Below, one piece after another: positions 33,209 through 41,289 of a stretch of 64,000 bases of DNA. Numbering within the stretch: the stretch's first letter is position 1; the number at the start of each line of letters is the position of its first letter. The notes under the pieces were generated by a model. It saw only the letters and a list, made by a program, of their open reading frames with translations. It was not told the DNA's origin and made no database searches. The position numbers and the translations under genes are program-made. The stretch is from contig CAYJAD010000002.1 of assembly GCA_964368075.1 (NCBI GenBank), positions 1-64,000 on the forward strand, written 5' to 3'. This DNA comes from CAYJAD01 sp964368075 (GTDB lineage Bacteria > Desulfobacterota > Desulfovibrionia > Desulfovibrionales > Desulfovibrionaceae).

Positions 33209-34417
33209 TTAAACTTTTTTGTATGTGTTTTTCGAGAAAGATTTTTCAAAAAGCAACTGCCATGCACAGAGTTTTTGGCTGAAAGCGTCATCTTTGTTAT
33301 ACAGACCTTGTTTATGCCAAATATCCATAATTTCATAGCGGCATTGTATTAAAAGTCGGCATACATTGTGGGGATCTTTTGCTTGACATAGGGTGAAAAG
33401 GTGGCGTCCCACCGTAGCTAATTGCGGCAAATGCCCTTTATAAGCACAGTGAAAAGCAAAGTATAAACAAGAATTTCGTGTGGAAACTCTTTGCATAAGC
33501 CAGTGAAAAAATTGTTCGTATTCCTGTTTACTTTGCATGGAGTGCAAAAGAATAAAGAGCCAATTTTCAAAGCGAGCTTGGGAGTCATCCATACCCGGTA
33601 AGTCTTCGTTACAGGCGATGGTTTCTTTGAGGGCAAGCACCGTCTGTATATTATTCCCTTGTGTATTGCTGGCTTGCAAAGAGGGTGTTGCTTCTGGTGC
33701 AGCTTGTGGGGTTGTCGAATGTGTAGAAGAGGTGTTTTTGCTCTCAAATCCCTGCACTCTTTTAAAAAATTCTTTTTCTGCCTTTTCATAAAGAGCCAAG
33801 TCTAAGGCGTTACGTTCGTAAAAAGCTTCTTTTACTGTGGCGGGTATGCACCATTTTTCTTTGGTAGATACGTTTTTGTTTACGATAGGTGCGTGTGCCA
33901 AAGGGGGAATAATTTCACTTAAAAGTGCTATAGAAGAAGGGAAATATTCTTGTAAACCAAAGCAGGCATAGTTTTCAAAAAGATTTTCTTCTGCTTTGTC
34001 TTTACAACCTTGCCCTAGGTAATGGATAAGAATGTTAGGTTCTTGCTGCAAAAGAAGGGTTTCAGGATTTTGTTTGTAGGACGCATCTAGGGGTAAAAGC
34101 CATGAAAAAAAACGAATAAGAGACTGAGCCAAAGTCCATGGGTGGCGCAGTATAGTAATGTAATAGTATGCCGTATCCTTGGGTAAAAAATATTCTATGC
34201 CACTGACACCGTGCCCATGGTAAAACTCTTTATTCATGGGCACGGCTTTGGGGTCAAAAATATTATGGTGCACGTCGCATGCTTGAGGAAAGCAGCACCG
34301 TAATAAATGCGTAAGGCTTAGCCCGCCACATTTGGGAATGTGGTTGTAAAAAAGTACAGGCATAGGACTGTACGTAGGCAAAGTATGACGCAAGCTATAG
34401 GATATTTGTTTAGCCAT
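33209..34417 (-). CDS. Sulfotransferase-like protein
   Basis: A 402-residue protein. Near residue 24, FYNHIPKCGGLSLTHLLRC matches the 5'-phosphosulfate loop of PAPS-dependent carbohydrate sulfotransferases (HIPKCGGTS-type), and ITILRHPWTLAQSLIRFFSW resembles the 3'-phosphate motif (xxRxPxxxxxS). The N-terminal 230 residues thus form a sulfotransferase domain. The C-terminal part is Thr/Ser/Ala-rich (about 235-265) then helical and Cys/Trp-rich, with no domain I can name. It may modify a surface sugar or secreted molecule. It starts 8 nt after the carbamoyltransferase-like gene, so they are one operon. Confidence 0.72.
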   Translation of the reverse strand: MAKQISYSLRHTLPTYSPMPVLFYNHIPKCGGLSLTHLLRCCFPQACDVHHNIFDPKAVPMNKEFYHGHGVSGIEYFLPKDTAYYYITILRHPWTLAQSLIRFFSWLLPLDASYKQNPETLLLQQEPNILIHYLGQGCKDKAEENLFENYACFGLQEYFPSSIALLSEIIPPLAHAPIVNKNVSTKEKWCIPATVKEAFYERNALDLALYEKAEKEFFKRVQGFESKNTSSTHSTTPQAAPEATPSLQASNTQGNNIQTVLALKETIACNEDLPGMDDSQARFENWLFILLHSMQSKQEYEQFFHWLMQRVSTRNSCLYFAFHCAYKGHLPQLATVGRHLFTLCQAKDPHNVCRLLIQCRYEIMDIWHKQGLYNKDDAFSQKLCAWQLLFEKSFSKNTYKKV

Positions 34418-34425
34418 GGGTTCTT

Positions 34426-35358
34426 TTATTCTTTGGGCATGATGTGGTGAAGCATGGCCACCAAGAAATACCGCTGTATTTTTTTTCTTTCAGCTTGCAA
34501 GTTCGTATCCGCTTTAGGATATTCTTGCAATACATCTGTGGTGACGATAGAAGCCTGAGATGTGGCATAAGCTAACATTTTTTCGTCTAAAACGAGACCT
34601 TTTTGCCACACAAAGTCTTCATCAGCTGAACGTATGGGGGTAAACCCTTTAGCTTCATGGCGGTCTTTGGCTTTAACAGCTAAATCTTCCAAAGCTGTGT
34701 CCATATAGATTATATGCGCATCATCAATGGCAAGGCGTGGCTCGCGCGACATAAATACTTTAGAGCCGGCTTTTAAGGAAAGATCTGTGCTGCTATGTTC
34801 TGGGTCGCCCCATGGGGGTACGCCCATGAAGAGTTCAAAGGGAACATAAATGCCTGCTTGCATAAGTGATTGACCGAGAGGTGAAATTCTACCCATCCAA
34901 CATATGCGCCATTGGTCTAGGGGGTGGTCAAGTTTTTCACACAAATTTATGGTGAAAGCTGCTTCTGCCATAGCTTGCCAAGGCGCCGAATATTCACTGA
35001 CGCCATTAAACCACGCACAGCTACTTTCATTGGTTAAGAGGGCCAATTGAATTTCAGTAAAACCACAAGCTATATGTAAAGCTTTGGGGTCTTGCTGGGG
35101 CACAAGATTTTCCAATTCTTCTGTTTCGATATCCGCACAATCATGAATTGTGTAAGGTAAAGACATATGGTCAAGCTCTTGAATAAATGCCTTAGTTTCA
35201 TGCTGTGCTTTTTTACCAAGCCACACATGTATATCTGCGGCGCCAAGGGCTTTTTGCCAAGACTGTATTTGTTCTTCCTTGGCCTCACGGGTTTCTTGCA
35301 AAATTTGCCAAAAAGTATTTTGCCCAAGTTGGAGAATTTGTAAGAATTTTTTTTGCAT
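34426..35358 (-). CDS. Degenerate carbamoyltransferase-fold protein
   Basis: A 310-residue protein whose order of elements follows ornithine/aspartate carbamoyltransferases. SEYSAPWQAMAEAAFTINLC corresponds to the HPxQ helix (His replaced by Ala), and ICWMGRISPLGQSLMQAGIY to the IAYVGDxNNMxxSL strand-loop. FMSREPRLAIDDAHIIYMDT corresponds to the segment before the ornithine loop, and KMLAYATSQASIVTTDVLQ to the region normally holding HCLP. The carbamoyl-phosphate STRT motif is not recognisable in the N-terminal half. All three active-site signatures therefore appear lost, so it is probably not a transcarbamylase. It pairs with a sulfotransferase-like gene 8 nt downstream. Family assignment is by eye. 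Confidence 0.6.
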   Translation of the reverse strand: MQKKFLQILQLGQNTFWQILQETREAKEEQIQSWQKALGAADIHVWLGKKAQHETKAFIQELDHMSLPYTIHDCADIETEELENLVPQQDPKALHIACGFTEIQLALLTNESSCAWFNGVSEYSAPWQAMAEAAFTINLCEKLDHPLDQWRICWMGRISPLGQSLMQAGIYVPFELFMGVPPWGDPEHSSTDLSLKAGSKVFMSREPRLAIDDAHIIYMDTALEDLAVKAKDRHEAKGFTPIRSADEDFVWQKGLVLDEKMLAYATSQASIVTTDVLQEYPKADTNLQAERKKIQRYFLVAMLHHIMPKE

Positions 35359-35552
35359 ATATGCCCCTTCTATGTCATAAAAATTTGCATGGTACTACCT
35401 TGTTATTGAAAAAAAGGCACATGCCTAAAGGATAAGAGCATGCTCTCTTTTCAATCGACCGTCATTACTACGCTATCTTGCGCTGTTGTGCAAGATGTGA
35501 TGGATTCAAAATATATAAATACTTAAGGTTCACCCTTTTATGGGGATAGGCT

Positions 35553-36305
35553 ATGGAAACAGTATACAAAAAAAATCATACATCATGGAAAAGAGATTAT
35601 CGCGCCCTATGTCAAACGCAAAAAGGGGAGGTGGCTTTTCAGCTTGTATTGGGCGAAAGTGACTTACGTGTGCTTACATGCAATGAAGAAAAAACACTGC
35701 CTAGTCAGATGCTCCAAACATTGGGCTCTTTGCGGGCAGATATTTTAAGCTGGAGCCGATTACATCCTGAATTTCGTGCGTCATTGGCGCCATTGCCTAT
35801 ACCAGAAAAAGCGCCGGAGATTATTATTCGCATGTGCCAGGCGGCGATAAAAGCGCAAGTTGGTCCCTTTGCTGCTGTGGCAGGTAGTGTAGCGCAAATG
35901 CTGGCAGAAGCGCATAGAAATCCTAACATGATAGTAGAAAATGGCGGTGACGTTTTTATGTTTTCAGAAAAAGCTCGCGTGGTGGCTTTGCTCGCAGATC
36001 CTCAAAGTGGTGCTAATATGGGCTTGCAATTTGCAACTCAAGCCTTTCCTTTAGCCTTATGTGCCTCTTCTGCTACCATTGGACATTCCCTAAGTTTGGG
36101 ACAGGGAGATTTGGCTGTAGTTCGTGCTAAGGATGCTGCTTTAGCCGATGCTGTGGCAACGGCTCTTGGTAATAGAGTGCGTTCGGCGGCCTCAGTGCAA
36201 GATGCTCTGGATTTTGGGCAAGGTATTGATGGCGTGCAGGGGCTTTTTGTGCAATGCGATGAGGTTATAGGTGTATGGGGGGATATGGAGCTTGTGGCTT
36301 TGTAG
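35553..36305 (+). CDS. UPF0280 (ApbE-superfamily) protein
   Basis: A 250-residue protein of the UPF0280 family, related in fold to the flavin transferase ApbE. Signatures are VGPFAAVAGSVAQMLAEAHR, MIVENGGDVFMF, ATIGHSLSLGQGDLAVVRAK and DAVATALGNRV. No lipoprotein or Tat leader is present, so it is probably cytoplasmic, unlike classical ApbE. Whether it transfers FMN is not known. Its start follows GGGGAT. It is divergent from the carbamoyltransferase-like operon. Confidence 0.88.
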   Translation: METVYKKNHTSWKRDYRALCQTQKGEVAFQLVLGESDLRVLTCNEEKTLPSQMLQTLGSLRADILSWSRLHPEFRASLAPLPIPEKAPEIIIRMCQAAIKAQVGPFAAVAGSVAQMLAEAHRNPNMIVENGGDVFMFSEKARVVALLADPQSGANMGLQFATQAFPLALCASSATIGHSLSLGQGDLAVVRAKDAALADAVATALGNRVRSAASVQDALDFGQGIDGVQGLFVQCDEVIGVWGDMELVAL

Positions 36306-36435
36306 TTATAAAACATAGTGTTATAATAAAGTTAGCCAGAAAGTTAAAAAAATATTTCCCTTTTTTCCATTTTTAGATACTATTACTTTGGTCAAAGTTT
36401 TTTGTGTTCACAATTTTACGTTCCTCGGAGGAGAG

Positions 36436-37554
36436 ATGAAAAAGTTTTTAGCGCTCGTTTGTGTGTGTATGCTTTCTTTTGCCGGCGTTGCCATGGCTGG
36501 TGAGGTTAAAATTGGTTTGATGTGTCCTATGACAGGCAAATGGGCTTCTGAAGGGCAAGATATGAAAAATGTGGTTTCCATGCTTGTGGACGCCATCAAT
36601 GCCAAAGGTGGTATTAATGGCGATACCATTAATTTAATTGTTGAAGATGATGCTGGTGACCCTCGCAGTGCAGCTCTTGCAGCCCAAAAACTTGCTTCTG
36701 CAGGTGCTGTTGCCGTTATTGGTACTTACGGTTCTGCTGTAACTGAAGCTACACAAAACCTTTTAAACGAAGCTGAAGTGGTACAAATTGCAACAGGTGC
36801 TACTTCTGTACGTTTAACAGAAAAAGGTTTAAAGAACTTTTTCCGTACATGTCCTCGTGACGATGCTCAAGGCGCCGCCGCAGCTTCTACTATCATGAAG
36901 GCTGGCTATAAAAGCGTAGCTTTGTTGCATGACAACTCTTCCTATGCTAAAGGTTTTGCAGAAGAAATTAAAGCTATCTTAGATAAAGAAGGCGTTAAAA
37001 TTGTTTTCTACGATGCTTTAACCCCTGGTGAACGCGATTATAACGCAATTTTGACCAAATTACGTTCCGCTAGTCCTGAAGCTGTTTTCTTTACAGGCTA
37101 CTATCCTGAAGCTGGTCTTTTATTACGTCAAAAAAGCGAAATGGGTTGGAATGTTCCCTTTATGGGCGGCGATGCTTCTAACCACCAAGATCTCGTGAAA
37201 ATTGCTGGTAATAAGGCTGCTAAAGACTACGTCTTCATTAGTCCACCCTTACCACAAGACTTAGATTCTAAAGAAGCTGCTCAATTCTTGGCTGACTACA
37301 AAGCTAAGTACAATGCTATTCCTTTGTCCGTATACTCCATTCTCGCTGGCGATGCCTTCAAGGCTCTTGCCGCAGCTTTAGAAGCCGGTAAAAAAACATC
37401 TGCTGACATCATGGCTTTCTTACCCACATTAAAAGGCCTTCCCGGTTTCTCTGGTGATGTAGGCTTTAATGCAAAGGGTGACCGCGTTGGTGAATTCTAT
37501 CGTGCTTACAAAGTAGATGATAAGGGTGCATTTATTTTGCAGCCTTTAAAATAA
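36436..37554 (+). CDS. Branched-chain amino acid-type ABC transporter substrate-binding protein
   Basis: A 372-residue periplasmic binding protein (LivK/Peripla_BP_6 type). The start at 36436 has GGAGGAGAG directly upstream. A signal peptide (residues 1-20, ending AMAG) is followed by VKIGLMCPMTGKWASEGQDM, the ligand-contacting loop VIGTYGSAVTEATQNL and ATSVRLTEKGLKNFFRTCPR. It is a solitary binding protein: no permease or ATPase gene lies nearby, so it must use components encoded elsewhere. Codons look optimised (frequent GCT, GGT), suggesting high expression. The ligand is probably a branched-chain or other small amino acid. A terminator follows. Confidence 0.93.
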   Translation: MKKFLALVCVCMLSFAGVAMAGEVKIGLMCPMTGKWASEGQDMKNVVSMLVDAINAKGGINGDTINLIVEDDAGDPRSAALAAQKLASAGAVAVIGTYGSAVTEATQNLLNEAEVVQIATGATSVRLTEKGLKNFFRTCPRDDAQGAAAASTIMKAGYKSVALLHDNSSYAKGFAEEIKAILDKEGVKIVFYDALTPGERDYNAILTKLRSASPEAVFFTGYYPEAGLLLRQKSEMGWNVPFMGGDASNHQDLVKIAGNKAAKDYVFISPPLPQDLDSKEAAQFLADYKAKYNAIPLSVYSILAGDAFKALAAALEAGKKTSADIMAFLPTLKGLPGFSGDVGFNAKGDRVGEFYRAYKVDDKGAFILQPLK

Positions 37555-37572
37555 GCTTAAGTTTTTGACCAT

Positions 37573-37608
37573 AAGGGAGTGGGGCTTGTCTCTACTCCCT
37601 TTTTTTTC
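37573..37608 (+). terminator. Intrinsic terminator of the binding-protein gene
   Basis: AAGGGAGTGGGG pairs with CTCTACTCCCTT (two G-U pairs), followed by eight T. It starts 19 nt after the stop. Confidence 0.85.
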
Positions 37609-37610
37609 AC

Positions 37611-37648
37611 AAAAAAAAGGAGAGATTCTTATAAATCTCTCCTTTTTA
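37611..37648. terminator. Intrinsic terminator of the peroxiredoxin gene
   Basis: AAAAGGAGAGATT pairs with AATCTCTCCTTTT and has A/T-runs on both sides. It lies 31 nt beyond the peroxiredoxin stop on the minus strand and also backs up the previous terminator. Confidence 0.85.
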
Positions 37649-37678
37649 TACAACTAAAATACGTTATTCTAGCAAATC

Positions 37679-38296
37679 TTATTTGGAGGTGCGGTAATAA
37701 AAGCTAGGAGTCCATGTTTCCCAAACCTTACCCACAAGGTCTGGTCCTGGCTCAAGAACTTGACTGCCTGGTTTCCAAGCTGTAGGCGCTACTTGGCACC
37801 CTTTGGTGGAGCAAACCAATTGATGCGCTTCAATTTGACGAAGGGCTTCGTCAAAATCACGGCCAACAGGTGCATTAACAATTTCCATACTTTGCACAAG
37901 ACCATTGGGGTCGATGATAAAGCTACCACGCAAGTTTATGGAATCGTTTTCAGAGAAAACGCCATAGGCTTTGCCAATATGGCCGCAAGCATCAGAAAGT
38001 AATGGGAAAGGAGTTTTTTCGCCAATCATTTTGGAAATTTCTTGCTCATCCCACATTTTATGTACAAACACGCTATCCATACTTACGCCTAAAACTTGAA
38101 CGCCAAGCTTTTCGAAACCATCAATTTTTGCTGCAACTGCAGCAATTTCGGTTACTCAAACAAAGGTAAAGTCGCCGGGGTAAAAGAATAAAAATACCCA
38201 TTTACCACGATAATCTTGTAAAGATACATCTTTGAATTCTCCGTTTTGATATGCTTTAGCAGCAAAATCTGGAGCATAGTTACCAATCTGAATCAT
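37679..38296 (-). CDS. prxU: Selenocysteine-containing peroxiredoxin (in-frame UGA at codon 47)
   Basis: A 205-residue AhpC/Prx1-type peroxidase that reduces hydrogen peroxide and organic peroxides. GGAGG lies 5 nt before the start at 38296 (MIQIGNYAPDF). The frame runs through one UGA (38158-38156) and then to the end. UGA is codon 47, giving YPGDFTFV-U-VTE where relatives have FTFVCPTE, so it replaces the peroxidatic Cys exactly. Thr44 and the catalytic Arg123 (NLRGSFIIDPNG) are present. A SECIS-like hairpin lies 10 nt beyond UGA. The resolving-Cys motif VCP is VAP here (Ala170), but Cys162 and Cys167 lie just before it, so the resolving residue may have moved. Without recoding, gene finders would report only the part after codon 72. 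yedF at 2697 supports selenium use. Confidence 0.93.
38128..38158 (-). promoter_or_regulatory. UGA (Sec) codon and candidate bacterial SECIS hairpin
   Basis: On the minus strand UGA (38158-38156) is followed by 10 nt and then a perfect 7-bp stem, TTGCTGC-AGTT-GCAGCAA (38145-38128). The apical loop contains GU and starts about 20 nt from the UGA, within the range seen for bacterial SECIS elements that bind SelB. Confidence 0.75.
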
Positions 38297-38330
38297 GTGA
38301 TCCTCCTAAATAAAAGGTCTAAAATAAGAA

Positions 38331-38381
38331 TTATTGCTAATAAGACTTCTTAGAACTATAAAAGAGCGTGGGCTTTGTCAA
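38331..38381 (-). promoter_or_regulatory. Candidate promoter and operator of the peroxiredoxin gene
   Basis: On the minus strand a consensus TTGACA (38381-38376) and TATAGT (38360-38355) are 15 nt apart. Just downstream, the inverted repeat TTATT-AGC-AATAA (38343-38331) lies where a repressor would block the start. It faintly resembles Fur/PerR-type AT-rich boxes; the regulator is not identified. Confidence 0.4.
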
Positions 38382-38508
38382 GAATTTTTATGCAAAAAAA
38401 CAGAGAAAAAGGATATGCTCGATGAGCACTTTATGGTCTTAGTATTTATAATCAAGATGCTTTTGCTACAAAAATAGTATAAGTGTGCTTTTTAGGCAGG
38501 GTAAATTT

Positions 38509-38537
38509 TTGACTTTGAATTTCTCTTTCAATAGTGT
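38509..38537 (+). promoter_or_regulatory. Candidate fabD promoter
   Basis: TTGACT at 38509 and TAGTGT at 38532 are separated by 17 nt, 67 nt before the fabD start, in the 307-bp divergent gap between the peroxiredoxin and fabD. The -10 is weak. Confidence 0.35.
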
Positions 38538-38603
38538 GGCAAGACTTGCATGTTCAGTCACTCTAACATATAGTACCGCATTATTTTTTGGGAGTTATTC
38601 ATT

Positions 38604-39536
38604 ATGCAAAATTTTGCTCTTCTTTTTCCTGGTCAAGGTGCTCAAGAATTGGGCATGGGGCGCGCCCTTGCCGAACACAGTGCTGATGCCATGGATTTGT
38701 GGAAAAAAGCTGAAAATATAAGTAAGTTGCCTTTGCGTGAAATATATTGGGAAGGTGATGACCTTGCCATGAGTGATACTAAAGCTTTACAGCCTGCTTT
38801 AACAGTGGTCAATTTGGCTCTTTGGCAAGCTGTGGCTTCTCGCTTTAGCCCCGCGTGCACAGCAGGGCATAGTCTTGGTGAATATGCCAGTCTTGGAGCA
38901 GCTAAAGTTCTTTCTTTTGAAAAAATTCTAGAATTAGTCACGTTGCGCGGGCGCCTGATGGCTGAGGCTGATCCTCAAGGTGTTGGTGCCATGGCCGCTA
39001 TTTTAAAATTAGATCTTGCCCACGTGCAAGAACTGGTGGAGCAATGCGCGGAACAAAGTGGTGAATTATTACGCATAGCCAATTATAATACTCCGGGGCA
39101 ATTTGTGCTGAGTGGTACAAAAAACTCTATGGAATTGGCTCTTGCTGCGGCTAAAGAAAGAAAAGGCCGTGGTATAGCGCTGAAGGTCAGTGGTGCTTTT
39201 CATAGTCCGCTCATGAGCGAAGCCGCACAAGAGCTTGCCCCTGTATTGCAAAAGGCTGACTGGAAAAAACCTATTATGCCTGTGTATTGTAATGTTCATG
39301 GCAAAGCTGTGCAAGATGCTGAGCTTTTGTGCCAATGCATGGTGGCTCAAATGACTTCTTCCGTACAGTGGATTGAAACTATGCAGCAGCAACATGAAAA
39401 TGGCGTGGAAGCGTATTTAGAGGTGGGACCCAAGGCGGTACTTTCTAAAATGGTGAGTCCTTGCCTTGCGTCACTTGGCGTGGAAGGGCCGCGCACAGCT
39501 TGCGTAACAAATTTTGATCAAGAAGTAGAATTTTAA
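38604..39536 (+). CDS. fabD: Malonyl-CoA:ACP transacylase
   Basis: A 310-residue enzyme that moves malonyl from CoA to acyl carrier protein to start fatty-acid elongation. FALLFPGQGAQELGMGRALA opens the protein. The nucleophile motif GHSLGEYASLGA places Ser90, and the catalytic His is His200 (KVSGAFHSPLMSEAA). GGGAG precedes the start. It begins a long same-strand run (fabD-argS-SPOR-mla). It consumes the malonyl-CoA made by the carboxylase genes at 18.5-23 kb. Confidence 0.97.
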   Translation: MQNFALLFPGQGAQELGMGRALAEHSADAMDLWKKAENISKLPLREIYWEGDDLAMSDTKALQPALTVVNLALWQAVASRFSPACTAGHSLGEYASLGAAKVLSFEKILELVTLRGRLMAEADPQGVGAMAAILKLDLAHVQELVEQCAEQSGELLRIANYNTPGQFVLSGTKNSMELALAAAKERKGRGIALKVSGAFHSPLMSEAAQELAPVLQKADWKKPIMPVYCNVHGKAVQDAELLCQCMVAQMTSSVQWIETMQQQHENGVEAYLEVGPKAVLSKMVSPCLASLGVEGPRTACVTNFDQEVEF

Positions 39537-39548
39537 GGATATATATAT

Positions 39549-41252
39549 ATGGATGCTATACAAGTTGTACGTAAAGCCTTGCAAGATATTGTGCAGGAAA
39601 TGGGACTGACTTTTCCTGAAAAAATTACCATTGAACCCCCGCGTGATGCAAAACATGGCGGAGATCTTGCCGCTAATGTAGCCATGATGCTGGCAAAAGA
39701 GGCTAAAATACCGCCGCGCACCTTGGCAGAAAATATAGCGGAAAAACTTCAGGGTTTTGACTTTGTGCAATTGGTTGAAGTGGCAGGACCCGGATTTTTA
39801 AATGTGACTCTTACAGCAGAGTTTTGGCAAGAAAACTTGCTGTATATGGAAAGCATGGGCGAGAAATACGGTGCTCATGTGGTGGATACTCCACAAAAAG
39901 TCCAAGTGGAATTTGTTTCAGCAAACCCCACAGGGCCTTTGCATATTGGGCATGGCCGTGGCGCTGCTGTGGGAGATTCTGTAGCCAGAATTTTACAATT
40001 CGCCGGTCATGAAGTGCAAAGAGAGTACTATATTAATGATGCGGGTAATCAAATGCGCCTGCTAGGACTTTCTGTATGGCTGCGCGCCCGTGAAATATGC
40101 GGCTTGCCTGTAGAATGGCCGGAATCTTATTATAAAGGTGAATATATTGTTGATATAGCAAAAGAAGTTCTTTTGCAAAGTCCCAGTTCCTTAGCTCCCC
40201 AAAAAGCAGAAAAGCTGCTGGCGCAGGTTGCGGGGCTTATGGAGATGGAGCCAGAAAAGGCACAAGATATTTGTTATGAATACGCCATGACAAGCATTAT
40301 GGATGGCATTGAAAAAGACTTAACAGATTTTCGCGTAGGGCATGATGTATGGTTTTCGGAAAAATCGTTGGTAGAGCGCGGCGCCATTGATGCTGCTTTT
40401 GCCACGTTAAAAGAAGCCGGTCTTTCTTACGAGAAAGATGGGGCCTTGTGGTTTGCCACTGAAAGTTTAGGCGACGATAAAGATCGTGTGTTGCGTAAAT
40501 CTGACGGAAGTTTAACGTATTTTGCTTCAGATATCGCCTATCATCACGATAAATTTCAGCGCGGCTTTAATTACCTCATAGATGTATGGGGTGCAGACCA
40601 TCATGGATATATTCCGCGTATGCGTGCGGCCATAAGTGCCATGGGGCGTGAACAAAAAGATTTTGATGTAGTGCTCATTCAATTGGTGAATTTGTTAAAA
40701 AATGGTAAACCTGTGAGCATGTCTACCCGAGCAGGCACCTTTGACACCTTGGCAGAGGTGGTAGAAGAAGTGGGCGTAGATGCTGCGCGTTTTATGTTTC
40801 TTTCGCGTAAAAGTGACAGCTCGCTAGACTTTGACTTAGAGCTCGTCAAACAGCGCAGTATGGATAACCCCGTGTACTACGTGCAATATGCCCATGCTAG
40901 AATTTGTGCTCTTTTGCGTCGTGGTGCAGAAAGAGGTATGGACTTACCACAAACAACGGTTTTGGCGGACCTTGCCGTGCTCACTCATGCTGATGATTTG
41001 ATGCTTATTCGCACAGCGGCACGTTTTCCACATGTGGTGAAATTGGCTGCGCAGAATTTGGGCCCACAATTTATGAGTCATTATCTTACAGAGCTGGCCG
41101 GTCTTTTGCACTCTTTTTATGGCAGACAGCCTATTTTGCAGGAAGAAAATATACCATTGAGTAAAGCCCGTTTGGCTTTGCTACGTACTGTAGCTAAAGT
41201 ACTGGCCAATGGTCTAGACTTACTTGGGGTTAGTGCTCCCGATACCATGTAA
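39549..41252 (+). CDS. argS: Arginyl-tRNA synthetase
   Basis: A 567-residue class I synthetase. The N-terminal Add-1 domain (about residues 1-100) is followed by the HIGH motif in NPTGPLHIGHGRGAAVGDS. The catalytic core includes YINDAGNQMRLLGLSVW and DVWGADHHGYIPRMRAA, and VSMSTRAGTFDTL takes the KMSKS position, which is commonly degenerate in ArgRS. The C-terminal helical anticodon-binding domain ends KVLANGLDLLGVSAPDTM. AAGGAT lies before the start, 12 nt after fabD. It is likely co-transcribed with fabD and the SPOR protein. Confidence 0.97.
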   Translation: MDAIQVVRKALQDIVQEMGLTFPEKITIEPPRDAKHGGDLAANVAMMLAKEAKIPPRTLAENIAEKLQGFDFVQLVEVAGPGFLNVTLTAEFWQENLLYMESMGEKYGAHVVDTPQKVQVEFVSANPTGPLHIGHGRGAAVGDSVARILQFAGHEVQREYYINDAGNQMRLLGLSVWLRAREICGLPVEWPESYYKGEYIVDIAKEVLLQSPSSLAPQKAEKLLAQVAGLMEMEPEKAQDICYEYAMTSIMDGIEKDLTDFRVGHDVWFSEKSLVERGAIDAAFATLKEAGLSYEKDGALWFATESLGDDKDRVLRKSDGSLTYFASDIAYHHDKFQRGFNYLIDVWGADHHGYIPRMRAAISAMGREQKDFDVVLIQLVNLLKNGKPVSMSTRAGTFDTLAEVVEEVGVDAARFMFLSRKSDSSLDFDLELVKQRSMDNPVYYVQYAHARICALLRRGAERGMDLPQTTVLADLAVLTHADDLMLIRTAARFPHVVKLAAQNLGPQFMSHYLTELAGLLHSFYGRQPILQEENIPLSKARLALLRTVAKVLANGLDLLGVSAPDTM

Positions 41253-41289
41253 TTTCCATGCTATTCATAACCAGTGAGCGTTTGTTATC

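Noticed and set aside
37679..38080. A 133-residue peroxiredoxin fragment as a stand-alone gene starting at an internal ATG
   Set aside because: There is no ribosome binding site there, the catalytic domain start would be missing, and the frame continues upstream through a single UGA to a proper start with GGAGG.
37679..38296. Peroxiredoxin as a nonsense-mutated pseudogene
   Set aside because: The only stop is UGA, exactly at the catalytic position, with a SECIS-like hairpin, intact flanking motifs and yedF in the same window.
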